The position numbers and the translations under genes are program-made. Positions 44,901-56,900 of a DNA stretch of 64,000 nucleotides are shown here, piece by piece. The notes under the pieces are model-generated. The model did no database searches and was not told where the DNA came from. It worked only from the letters and a program-made list of their open reading frames with translations. How positions within the stretch are numbered: position 1 is the stretch's first letter; every line of letters starts with the position of its first letter. The stretch comes from Ascidia mentula. Taxonomy: Eukaryota; Chordata; Ascidiacea; Phlebobranchia; Ascidiidae. The stretch is from contig OX387197.1 in assembly GCA_947561715.1 (NCBI GenBank), forward strand, positions 24,826,266 to 24,890,265. Direction: 5' to 3'.

Positions 44901-47900
44901 GTTGTCGATGGGGCAGTCGTTTTCGTTTTCAGTTGACTTGTCGTTGTCGATGGGGCAGTCGCTTTTGTTTTCAGTTGAATTGTGGTTGTCGGTGTGGCAG
45001 TAGTGTTTGTTTTCAGTTGACTTGTCGTTGTCGATGGGGCAGTCGCTTTTGTTTTCAGTTGAATTGTGGTTGTCGGTGTGGCAGTAGTGTTTGTTTTCAG
45101 TTGACTTGTGGTTGTCGATGGGGCAGTCGTTTTCGTTTTCAGTTGACTTGTCGTTGTCGATGGGGCAGTCGCTTTTGTTTTCAGTTGAATTGTGGTTGTC
45201 GGTGTGGCAGTAGTGTTTGTTTTCAGTTGACTTGTGGTTGTCGGTGGTGAAGTCGTTTTCGTTTTCAGTTGACTTGTGGTTGTCGGTGGTGCAGTCGTTT
45301 CCGTTTTCAGTTGACTTGTGGTTGTCGGTGGTGCAGACGTTTTTGTTTTCAGTTGACTTGTGGTTGTCGGTGGGGCAGTCGTTTTTGTTTTCAGTTGACT
45401 TGTGGTTGTCGGTGGTGCAGTCGTTTCCGTTTTCAATTGACTTGTGGTTGTCGGTGGTGCAGTCGTTTTCGTTTTCAGTTGACTTGTGGTTGTCGGTGGT
45501 GCAGTCGTTTTTGTTTTCAGTTGACTTGTGGTTGTCGGTGGGGCAGTAGTGTTTGTTTTCAGTTGACTTGTGGTTGTCGATGGGGCAGTCGTTTTTGTTT
45601 TCAGTTGAATTGTGGTTGTCGGTGGGGCAGTAGTGTTTGTTTTCAGTTGACTTGTCGTTGTCGATGGGGCAGTCGCTTTTGTTTTCAGTTGAATTGTGGT
45701 TGTCGGTGTGGCAGTAGTGTTTGTTTTCAGTTGACTTGTGGTTGTCGATGGGGCAGTCGTTTTCGTTTTCAGTTGACTTGTGGTTGTCGGTGGTGCAGTC
45801 GTTTTTGTTTTCAGTTGACTTGTGGTTGTCTGTGGGGCAGTAGTGATTGTTTTCAGTTGACTTGTCGTTGTCGATGGGGCAGTCGCTTTTGTTTTCAGTT
45901 GAATTGTGGTTGTCGGTGTGGCAGTAGTGTTTGTTTTCAGTTGACTTGTGGTTGTCGATGGGGCAGTCGTTTTCGTTTTCAGTTGACTTGTGGTTGTCGG
46001 TGGTGCAGTCGTTTTTGTTTTCAGTTGACTTGTGGTTGTCGGTGGGGCAGTAGTGTTTGTTTTCAGTTGACTTGTCGTTGTCGATGGGACAGTAGTTACT
46101 GTTTTCGGTTGGCTCGTGGTTGTCGGTAGTGTAGTCGTTTTTGTTTTCAGTTGACTTGTGGTTGTCGGTGGTGCAGTCGTTTTCGTTTTCAGTTGACTTG
46201 TGGTTGTCGGTGGTGCAGTCGTTTTCGTTTTCAGTTGACTTATGGTTGTCGGTGGTGCAGTCGTTTTTGTTTTCAGTTGACTTGTGGTTGTCGGTGGAGC
46301 AGTAGTGTTTGTTTTCAGTTGACTTGTCGATGTCGATGGGGCAGTCGCTTTTGTTTTCAGTTGAATTGTGGTTGTCGGTGGTGCAGTCGCTTTTGTTTTC
46401 AGTTGAATTGTGGTGGTCGGTGAGGCAGTAGTGTTTGTTTTCAGTTGACTTGTGGTTGTCGATGGGGCAGTAGTTTTCGTTCTCAGTTGACTTGTGGTTG
46501 TCGGTGGTGCAGTCGTTTTTGTTTTCAGTTGACTTGTGGTTGTCGGTGGTGCAGTCGTTTTCGTTTTCAGTTGACTTGTGGTTGTCGGTGGTGCAGTCGT
46601 TTTCGTTTTCAGTTGACTTGTGGTTGTCGGTGGTGCAGTCGTTTTTGTTTTCAGTTGACTTGTGGTTGTCGGTGGAGCAGTAGTGTTTGTTTTCAGTTGA
46701 CTTGTCGATGTCGATGGGGCAGACGCTTTTGTTTTCAGTTGAATTGTGGTTGTCGGTGGGGCAGTAGTGTTTGTTTTCAGTTGACTTGTGGTTGTCGATG
46801 GGGCAGTCGTTTTCGTTTTCAGTTGACTTGTGGTTGTCGGTGGTGCAGTCGTTTTCGTTTTCAGTTGACTTGTGGTTGTCGGTGGTGCAGTCGTTTTCGT
46901 TTTCAGTTGACTTGTGGTTGTCGATGGGGCAGTCGTTGTCGTTTTCAGTTGAATTGTGGTTGTCGGTGGGGCAGTAGTGTTTGTTTTCAGTTGACTTGTC
47001 GTTGTCGATGGGGCAGTCGCTATTGTTTTCAGTTGAATTGTGGTTGTCGGTTGGGCAGTAGTGTTTGTTTTCAGTTGACTTGTGGTTGTCGATGGGGCAG
47101 TCGTTTTCGTTTTCAGTTGACTTGTGGTTGTCGGTGGTGCAGTCGTTTTTGTTTTCAGTTGACTTGTGGTTTTCGGTGGTGCAGTCGTTTTTGTTTTCAG
47201 TTGACTTGTGGTTGTCGGTGGAGCAGTAGTGTTTGTTTTCAGTTGACTTGTCGATGTCGATGGTGCAGTTGCTTTTGTTTTCAGTTGAATTGTGGTTGTC
47301 GGTGGTGCAGTCGCTTTTGTTTTCAGTTGAATTGTGGTGGTCGGTGGGGCAGTAGTGTTTGTTTTCAGTTGACTTGTGGTTGTCGGTGGGGCAGTAGTGT
47401 TTGTTTTCAGTTGACTTGTCGTTGTCGATGGGGCAGTAGTTTTCGTTTTCAGTTGACTTGTGGTGGTCGGTGGTCCAGTCGTTTTTGTTTTCAGTTGACT
47501 TGTCGTTGTCGATGGGGCAGTCGCTTTTGTTTTCTGTTGAATTGTGGTTGTCGGGGTGGCAGTAGTGTTTGTTTTCAGTTGACTTGTGGTTGTCGATGGG
47601 GCAGTCGTTTTCGTTTTCAGTTGACTTGTGGTTGTCGGTGGTGCAGTCGTTTTTGTTTTCAGTTGACTTGTGGTTGTCGCTGGGGCAGTAGTGTTTGTTT
47701 TCAGTTGACTTGTCGTTGTCGATGGGACAGTAGTTACTGTTTTCGGTTGGCTCGTGGTTGTCGGTAGTGTAGTCGTTTTTGTTTTCAGTTGACTTGTGGT
47801 TGTCGGTGGTGCAGTCGTTTTGGTTTTCAGTTGACTTGTGGTTGTCGGTGGTGCAGTCGTTTTCGTTTTCAGTTGACTTGTGGATGTCGGTGGTGCAGTC

Positions 47901-50900
47901 GTTTTCGTTTTCAGTTGACTTGTGGTTGTCGATGGGGCAGTCGCTTTTGTTTTCAGTTGAATTGTGGTGGTCGGTGGGGCAGTAGTGTTTGTTTTCAGTT
48001 GACTTGTCTTTGTCGATGGGGCAGTCGCTTTTGTTTTCATTTGAATTGTGGTGGTCGGTGGGGCAGTAGTGTTTGTTTTCAGTTGACTTGTGGTTGTCGA
48101 TGGGGCAGTCGTTTTCGTTTTCAGTTGACTTGTGGTTGTCGGTGGTGCAGTCGTTTTTGTTTTCAGTTGACTTGTGGTTGTCGGTGGGGCAGTAGTGTTT
48201 GTTTTCAGTTGACTTGTCGTTGTCGATGGGACAGTAGTTACTGTTTTCGGTTGGCTCGTGGTTGTCGGTAGTGTAGTCGTTTTTGTTTTCAGTTGACTTG
48301 TGGTTGTCGGTGGTGCAGTCGTTTTCCTTTTCAGTTGACTTGTGGTTGTCGGTGGTGCAGTCGTTTTCGTTTTCAGTTGACTTGTGGTTGTCGGTGGTGC
48401 AGTCGTTTTTGTTTTCAGTTGACTTTTTGTTGTCGGTGGAGCAGTAGTGTTTGTTTTCAGTTGACTTGTCGATGTCAATGGGGCAGTCGCTTTTGTTTTC
48501 AGTTGAATTGTGGTTGACGGTGGTGCAGTCGTTTTTGTTTTCAGTTGAATTGTGGTGGTCGGTGGGGCAGTAGTGTTTGTTTTCAGTTGACTTGTGGTTG
48601 TCGATGGGGCAGTAGTTTTCGTATTCAGTTGACTTGTGGTTGTCGGTGGTGCAGTCGTTTTTGTTTTCAGTTGACTTGTGGTTGTCGGTGGTGCAGTCGT
48701 TTTCGTTTCAGTTGACTTGTGGTTGTCGGTGGTGCAGTCGTTTTCGTTTTCAGTTGACTTGTGGTTGTCGGTGGTGCAGTCGTTTTTGTTTTCAGTTGAC
48801 TTGTGGTTGTCGGTGGAGCAGTAGTGTTTGTTTTCAGTTGACTTGTCGATGTCGATGGGGCAGTCGCTTTTGTTTTCAGTTGAATTGTGGTTGTCGGTGG
48901 GGCAGTAGTGTTTGTTTTCAGTTGACTTGTGGTTGTCGATGGGGCAGTCGTTTTCGTTTTCAGTTGACTTGTGGTTGTCGGTGGGGCAGTAGTGTTTGTT
49001 TTCAGTTGACTTGTCGATGTCGATGGGGCAGTCGCTTTTCTTTTCAGTTGAATTGTGGTTGTCGGTGGGGCAGTAGTGTTTGTTTTCAGTTGACTTGTGG
49101 TTGTCGATGGGGCAGTCGTTTTCGTTTTCAGTTGACTTGTGGTTGTCGGTGGTGCAGTCGTTTTTGTTTTCAGTTGACTTGTGGTTGTCGGTGGGGCAGT
49201 AGTGTTTGTTTTCAGTTGACTTGTCGTTGTCGATGGGGCAGTCGCTTTTGTTTTCAGTTGAATTGTGGTGGTCGGTGGGGCAGTAGTGTTTGTTTTCAGT
49301 TGACTTGTCGTTGTCGATGGGGCAGTCGTTGTCGTTTTCAGTTGAATTGTGGTTGTCGGTGGGGCAGTAGTGTTTGTTTTCAGTTGACTTGTCGATGTCG
49401 ATGGGGCAGTCGCTTTTCTTTTCAGTTGAATTGTGGTTGTCGGTGGGGCAGTAGTGTTTGTTTTCAGTTGACTTGTCGTTGTCGATGGGGCAGTCGTTTT
49501 CGTTTTCAGTTGACTTGTGGTTGTCGGTGGTGCAGTCGTTTTTGTTTTCAGTTGACTTGTGGTTGTCGGTGGGGCAGTAGTGTTTGTTTTCAGTTGACTT
49601 GTCGTTGTCGATGGGGCAGTCGCTTTTGTTTTCAGTTGAATTGTGGTGGTCGGTGGGGCAGTAGTGTTTGTTTTCAGTTGACTTGTCGTTGTCGATGGGG
49701 CAGTCGCTTTTGTTTTCAGTTGAATTGTGGTGGTCGGTGGGGCAGTAGTGTTTGTTTTCAGTTGACTTGTCGTTGTCGATGGGGCAGTCGCTTTTGTTTT
49801 CAGTTGAATTGTGGTGGTCGGTGGGGCAGTAGTGTTTGTTTTCAGTTGACTTGTCGTTGTCGATGGGGCAGTCGCTTTTGTTTTCAGTTGAATTGTGGTG
49901 GTCGGTGGGGCAGTAGTGTTTGTTTTCAGTTGACTTGTCGTTGTCGATGGGGCAGTCGCTTTTGTTTTCAGTTGAATTGTGGTGGTCGGTGGGGCAGTAG
50001 TGTTTGTTTTCAGTTGACTTGTGGTTGTCGATGGGGCAGTAGTTTTCGTTTTCAGTTGACTTGTGGTTGTCGGTGGTGCAGTCGTTTTTGTTTTCAGTTG
50101 ACTTGTGGTTGTCGGTGGTGCAGTCGTTTTCGTTTTCAGTTGACTTGTGGTTGTCGGTGGTGCAGTCGTTTCCGTTTTCTGTTGACTTGCGGTTGTCGGT
50201 GGTGCAGTCGTTTTTGTTATCAGTTGACTTGTGGTTGTCGGTGGGGCAGTAGTGTTTGTTTTCAGTTGACTTGTGGTTGTCGATGGGGCAGTAGTTTTCG
50301 TTTTCAGTTGACTTGTGGTTGTCGGTGGTGCAGTCGTTTTTGTTTTCAGTTGACTTGTGGTTGTCGGTGGTGCAGTCGTTTTCGTTTTCAGTTGACTTGT
50401 GGTTGTCGGTGGTGCAGTCGTTTCCGTTTTCAGTTGACTTGCGGTTGTCGGTGGTGCAGTCGTTTTTGTTATCAGTTGACTTGTGGTTGTCGATGGGGCA
50501 GACGCTTTTGTTTTCAGTTGAATTGTGGTGGTCGGTGGGGCAGTAGTGTTTGTTTTCAGTTGACTTGTCGTTGTCGGTGGTGCAGTCGTTTTTGTTTTCA
50601 GTTGACCTGTGGTTGTCGGTGGAGCAGTAGTGTTTGTTTTCAGTTGACTTGTCGATGTCGATGGGGCAGTCGCTTTTGTTTTCAGTTGAATTGTGGTTGT
50701 CGGTGGGGCAGTAGTTTTTGTTTTCAGTTGACTTGTGGTTGTCGATGGGGCAGTCGTTTTCGTTTTCAGTTGACTTGTGCTTGTCGGTGGTGCAGTCGTT
50801 TTCGTTTTCAGTTGACTTCTGGTTGTCGATGGGACAGTCGTTGTCGTTTTCAGTTGAATTGTGGTTGTCGGTGCGGCAGTAGTGTTTGTTTTCAGTTGAC

Positions 50901-53900
50901 TTGTGGTTGTCGGTGGTGCAGTCGTTTCCGTTTTCAGTTGACTTGTGGTGGTCGGTGGTGCAGTCGTTTTTGTTATCAGTTGACTTGTGGTTGTCGATGG
51001 GGCAGTCGCTTTTGTTTTCAGTTGAATTGTGGTGGTCGGTGGGGCAGTAGTGTTTGTTTTCAGTTGACTTGTGGTTGTCGGTGGGGCAGTAGTGTTTGTT
51101 TTCAGTTGACTTGTCGTTGTCGATGGGACAGTAGTTACTGTTTTCGGTTGGCTCGTGGTTGTCGGTAGTGTAGTCGTTTTTGTTTTCAGTTGACTTGTGG
51201 TTGTCGGTGGTGCAGTCGTTTTGGTTTTCAGTTGACTTGTGGTTGTCGGTGGTGCAGTCGTTTTCGTTTTCAGTTGACTTGTGGATGTCGGTGGTGCAGT
51301 CGTTTTCGTTTTCAGTTGACTTGTGGTTGTCGATGGGGCAGTCGCTTTTGTTTTCAGTTGAATTGTGGTGGTCGGTGGGGCAGTAGTGTTTGTTTTCAGT
51401 TGACTTGTCTTTGTCGATGGGGCAGTCGCTTTTGTTTTCATTTGAATTGTGGTGGTCGGTGGGGCAGTAGTGTTTGTTTTCAGTTGACTTGTGGTTGTCG
51501 ATGGGGCAGTCGTTTTCGTTTTCAGTTGACTTGTGGTTGTCGGTGGTGCAGTCGTTTTTGTTTTCAGTTGACTTGTGGTTGTCGGTGGGGCAGTAGTGTT
51601 TGTTTTCAGTTGACTTGTCGTTGTCGATGGGACAGTAGTTACTGTTTTCGGTTGGCTCGTGGTTGTCGGTAGTGTAGTCGTTTTTGTTTTCAGTTGACTT
51701 GTGGTTGTCGGTGGTGCAGTCGTTTTCCTTTTCAGTTGACTTGTGGTTGTCGGTGGTGCAGTCGTTTTCGTTTTCAGTTGACTTGTGGTTGTCGGTGGTG
51801 CAGTCGTTTTTGTTTTCAGTTGACTTTTTGTTGTCGGTGGAGCAGTAGTGTTTGTTTTCAGTTGACTTGTCGATGTCAATGGGGCAGTCGCTTTTGTTTT
51901 CAGTTGAATTGTGGTTGACGGTGGTGCAGTCGTTTTTGTTTTCAGTTGAATTGTGGTGGTCGGTGGGGCAGTAGTGTTTGTTTTCAGTTGACTTGTGGTT
52001 GTCGATGGGGCAGTAGTTTTCGTATTCAGTTGACTTGTGGTTGTCGGTGGTGCAGTCGTTTTTGTTTTCAGTTGACTTGTGGTTGTCGGTGGTGCAGTCG
52101 TTTTCGTTTTCAGTTGACTTGTGGTTGTCGGTGGTGCAGTCGTTTTCGTTTTCAGTTGACTTGTGGTTGTCGGTGGTGCAGTCGTTTTTGTTTTCAGTTG
52201 ACTTGTGGTTGTCGGTGGAGCAGTAGTGTTTGTTTTCAGTTGACTTGTCGATGTCGATGGGGCAGTCGCTTTTGTTTTCAGTTGAATTGTGGTTGTCGGT
52301 GGGGCAGTAGTGTTTGTTTTCAGTTGACTTGTGGTTGTCGATGGGGCAGTCGTTTTCGTTTTCAGTTGACTTGTGGTTGTCGGTGGGGCAGTAGTGTTTG
52401 TTTTCAGTTGACTTGTCGATGTCGATGGGGCAGTCGCTTTTCTTTTCAGTTGAATTGTGGTTGTCGGTGGGGCAGTAGTGTTTGTTTTCAGTTGACTTGT
52501 GGTTGTCGATGGGGCAGTCGTTTTCGTTTTCAGTTGACTTGTGGTTGTCGGTGGTGCAGTCGTTTTTGTTTTCAGTTGACTTGTGGTTGTCGGTGGGGCA
52601 GTAGTGTTTGTTTTCAGTTGACTTGTCGTTGTCGATGGGGCAGTCGCTTTTGTTTTCAGTTGAATTGTGGTGGTCGGTGGGGCAGTAGTGTTTGTTTTCA
52701 GTTGACTTGTCGTTGTCGATGGGGCAGTCGTTGTCGTTTTCAGTTGAATTGTGGTTGTCGGTGGGGCAGTAGTGTTTGTTTTCAGTTGACTTGTCGATGT
52801 CGATGGGGCAGTCGCTTTTCTTTTCAGTTGAATTGTGGTTGTCGGTGGGGCAGTAGTGTTTGTTTTCAGTTGACTTGTGGTTGTCGATGGGGCAGTCGTT
52901 TTCGTTTTCAGTTGACTTGTGGTTGTCGGTGGTGCAGTCGTTTTTGTTTTCAGTTGACTTGTGGTTGTCGGTGGGGCAGTAGTGTTTGTTTTCAGTTGAC
53001 TTGTCGTTGTCGATGGGGCAGTCGCTTTTGTTTTCAGTTGAATTGTGGTGGTCGGTGGGGCAGTAGTGTTTGTTTTCAGTTGACTTGTCGTTGTCGATGG
53101 GGCAGTCGCTTTTGTTTTCAGTTGAATTGTGGTGGTCGGTGGGGCAGTAGTGTTTGTTTTCAGTTGACTTGTCGTTGTCGATGGGGCAGTCGCTTTTGTT
53201 TTCAGTTGAATTGTGGTGGTCGGTGGGGCAGTAGTGTTTGTTTTCAGTTGACTTGTCGTTGTCGATGGGGCAGTCGCTTTTGTTTTCAGTTGAATTGTGG
53301 TGGTCGGTGGGGCAGTAGTGTTTGTTTTCAGTTGACTTGTCGTTGTCGATGGGGCAGTCGCTTTTGTTTTCAGTTGAATTGTGGTGGTCGGTGGGGCAGT
53401 AGTGTTTGTTTTCAGTTGACTTGTGGTTGTCGATGGGGCAGTAGTTTTCGTTTTCAGTTGACTTGTGGTTGTCGGTGGTGCAGTCGTTTTTGTATTCAGT
53501 TGACTTGTGGTTGTCGGTGGTGCAGTCGTTTTCGTTTTCAGTTGACTTGTGGTTGTCGGTGGTGCAGTCGTTTCCGTTTTCTGTTGACTTGCGGTTGTCG
53601 GTGGTGCAGTCGTTTTTGTTATCAGTTGACTTGTGGTTGTCGGTGGGGCAGTAGTGTTTGTTTTCAGTTGACTTGTGGTTGTCGATGGGGCAGTAGTTTT
53701 CGTTTTCAGTTGACTTGTGGTTGTCGGTGGTGCAGTCGTTTTTGTTTTCAGTTGACTTGTGGTTGTCGGTGGTGCAGTCGTTTTCGTTTTCAGTTGACTT
53801 GTGGTTGTCGGTGGTGCAGTCGTTTCCGTTTTCAGTTGACTTGCGGTTGTCGGTGGTGCAGTCGTTTTTGTTATCAGTTGACTTGTGGTTGTCGATGGGG

Positions 53901-56900
53901 CAGACGCTTTTGTTTTCAGTTGAATTGTGGTGGTCGGTGGGGCAGTAGTGTTTGTTTTCAGTTGACTTGTCGTTGTCGGTGGTGCAGTCGTTTTTGTTTT
54001 CAGTTGACCTGTGGTTGTCGGTGGAGCAGTAGTGTTTGTTTTCAGTTGACTTGTCGATGTCGATGGGGCAGTCGCTTTTGTTTTCAGTTGAATTGTGGTT
54101 GTCGGTGGGGCAGTAGTTTTTGTTTTCAGTTGACTTGTGGTTGTCGATGGGGCAGTCGTTTTCGTTTTCAGTTGACTTGTGCTTGTCGGTGGTGCAGTCG
54201 TTTTCGTTTTCAGTTGACTTCTGGTTGTCGATGGGACAGTCGTTGTCGTTTTCAGTTGAATTGTGGTTGTCGGTGCGGCAGTAGTGTTTGTTTTCAGTTG
54301 ACTTGTGGTTGTCGGTGGTGCAGTCGTTTCCGTTTTCAGTTGACTTGTGGTGGTCGGTGGTGCAGTCGTTTTTGTTATCAGTTGACTTGTGGTTGTCGAT
54401 GGGGCAGTCGCTTTTGTTTTCAGTTGAATTGTGGTGGTCGGTGGGGCAGTAGTGTTTGTTTTCAGTTGACTTGTCGTTGTCGATGGGGCAGTCGCTTTTG
54501 TTTTCAGTTGAATTGTGGTGGTCGGTGGGGAAGTAGTGTTTGTTTTCAGTTGACTTGTGGTTGTCGATGGGGCAGTCGTTTTCGTTTTCAGTTGACTTGT
54601 GGTTGTCGGTGGTGCAGTCGTTTTTGTTTTCAGTTGACTTGTGGTTGTCGGTGGGGCAGTAGTGTTTGTTTTCAGTTGACTTGTCGTTGTCGATGGGACA
54701 GTAGTTACTGTTTTCGGTTGGCTCGTGTTTGTCGGTAGTGTAGTCGTTTTTGTTTTCAGTTGACTTGTGGTTGTCGGTGGTGCTGTCGTTTTCGTTTTCA
54801 GTTGACTTGTGGTTGTCGGTGGTGCAGTCGTTTTCGTTTTCAGTTGACTTGTGGTTGTCGGTGGTGCAGTCGTTTTTGTTTTCAGTTGACTTGTGGTTGT
54901 CGGTGGAGCAGTAGTGTTTGTTTTCAGTTGACTTGTCGATGTCAATGGGGCAGTCGCTTTTGTTTTCAGTTGAATTGTGGTTGACGGTGGTGCAGTCGTT
55001 TTTGTTTTCAGTTGTATTGTGGTGGTCGGTGGGGCAGTAGTGTTTGTTTTCAGTTGACTTGTGGTTGTCGATGGGGCAGTAGTTTTCGTTTTCAGTTGAC
55101 TTGTGGTTGTCGGTGGTGCAGTCGTTTTTGTTTTCAGTTGACTTGTGGTTGTCGGTGGTGCAGTCGTTTTCGTTTTCAGTTGACTTGTGGTTGTCGGTGG
55201 TGCAGTCGTTTTCGTTTTCAGTTGACTTGTGGTTGTCGGTGGTGCAGTCGTTTTTGTTTTCAGTTGACTTGTGGTTGTCGGTGGAGCAGTAGTGTTTGTT
55301 TTCAGTTGACTTGTCGATGTCGATGGGGCAGTCGCTTTTGTTTTCAGTTGAATTGTGGTTGTCGGTGGGGCAGTAGTATTTGTTTTCAGTTGACTTGTGG
55401 TTGTCGATGGGGCAGTCGTTTTCGTTTTCAGTTGACTTGTGCTTGTCGGTGGTGCAGTCGTTTTCGTTTTCAGTTGACTTGTGGTTGTCGGTGGTGCAGT
55501 CGTTTTCGTTTTCAGTTGACTTCTGGTTGTCGATGGGGCAGTCGTTGCCGTTTTCAGTTGAATTGTGGTTGTCGGTGGGGCAGTAGTGTTTGTTTTCAGT
55601 TGACTTGTCGTTGTCGATGGGGCAGTCGCTTTTGTTTTCAGTTGAATTGTGGTTGTCGGTGGGGCAGTAGTGTTTGTTTTCAGTTGACTTGTGGTTGTCG
55701 ATGGGGCAGTCGTTTTCGTTTTCAGTTGACTTGTGGTTGTCGGTGGGGCAGTAGTGTTTGTTTTCAGTTGACTTGTCGTTGTCGATGGGGCAGTAGTGTT
55801 TGTTTTCAGTTGACTTGTCGTTGTCGATGGGGCAGTCGCTTTTGTTTTCAGTTGAATTGTGGTGGTCGGTGGGGCAGTAGTGTTTGTTTTCAGTTGACTT
55901 GTGGTTGTCGATGGGGCAGTAGTTTTCGTTTTCAGTTGACTTGTGGTGGTCGGTGGTGCAGTCGTTTTTGTTTTCAGTTGACTTGTGGTTGTCGGTGGTG
56001 CAGTCGTTTTCGTTTTCAGTTGACTTGTGGTTGTCGGTGGTGCAGTCGTTTCCGTTTTCAGTTGACTTGTGGTTGTCGGTGGTGCAGTCGTTTTTGTTTT
56101 CAGTTGACTTGTGGTTGTCGGTGGTGCAGTCGTTTTCGTTTTCAGTTGACTTGTGGTTGTCGGTGGTGCAGTCGTTTTTGTTTTCAGTTGACTTGTGGTT
56201 GTCGGTGGGGCAGTAGTGTTTGTTTTCAGTTGACTTGTGGTTGTCGATGGGGCATTCGTTTTTGTTTTCAGTTGAATTGTGGTTGTCGGTGGGGCAGTAG
56301 TGTTTGTTTTCAGTTGACTTGTCGTTGTCGATGGGGCAGTCGCTTTTGTTTTCAGTTGAATTGTGGTTGTCGGTGTGGCAGTAGTGTTTGTTTTCAGTTG
56401 ACTTGTGGTTGTCGATGGGGCAGTCGTTTTCGTTTTCAGTTGACTTGTGGTTGTCGCTGATGCAGTCGTTTTTGTTTTCAGTTGACTTGTGGTTGTCGGT
56501 GGGGCAGTAGTATTTGTTTTCAGTTGACTTGTCGTTGTCGATGGGGCAGTCGCTTTTGTTTTCAGTTGAATTGTGGTTGTCGGTGTGGCAGTAGTGTTTG
56601 TTTTCAGTTGACTTGTGGTTGTCGATGGGGCAGTCGTTTTCGTTTTCAGTTGACTTGTGGTGGTCGGTGGGGCAGTCGTTTTTGTTTTCAGTTGACTTGT
56701 GGTTGTCGGTGGGGCAGTAGTGTTTGTTTTCAGTTGACTTGTCGTTGTCGATGGGACAGTAGTTACTGTTTTCGGTTGGCTCGTGGTTGTCGGTAGTGTA
56801 GTCGTTTTTGTTTTCAGTTGACTTGTGGTTGTCGGTGGTGCAGTCGTTTTCGTTTTCAGTTGACTTGTGGTTGTCGGTGGTGCAGTCGTTTTCGTTTTCA

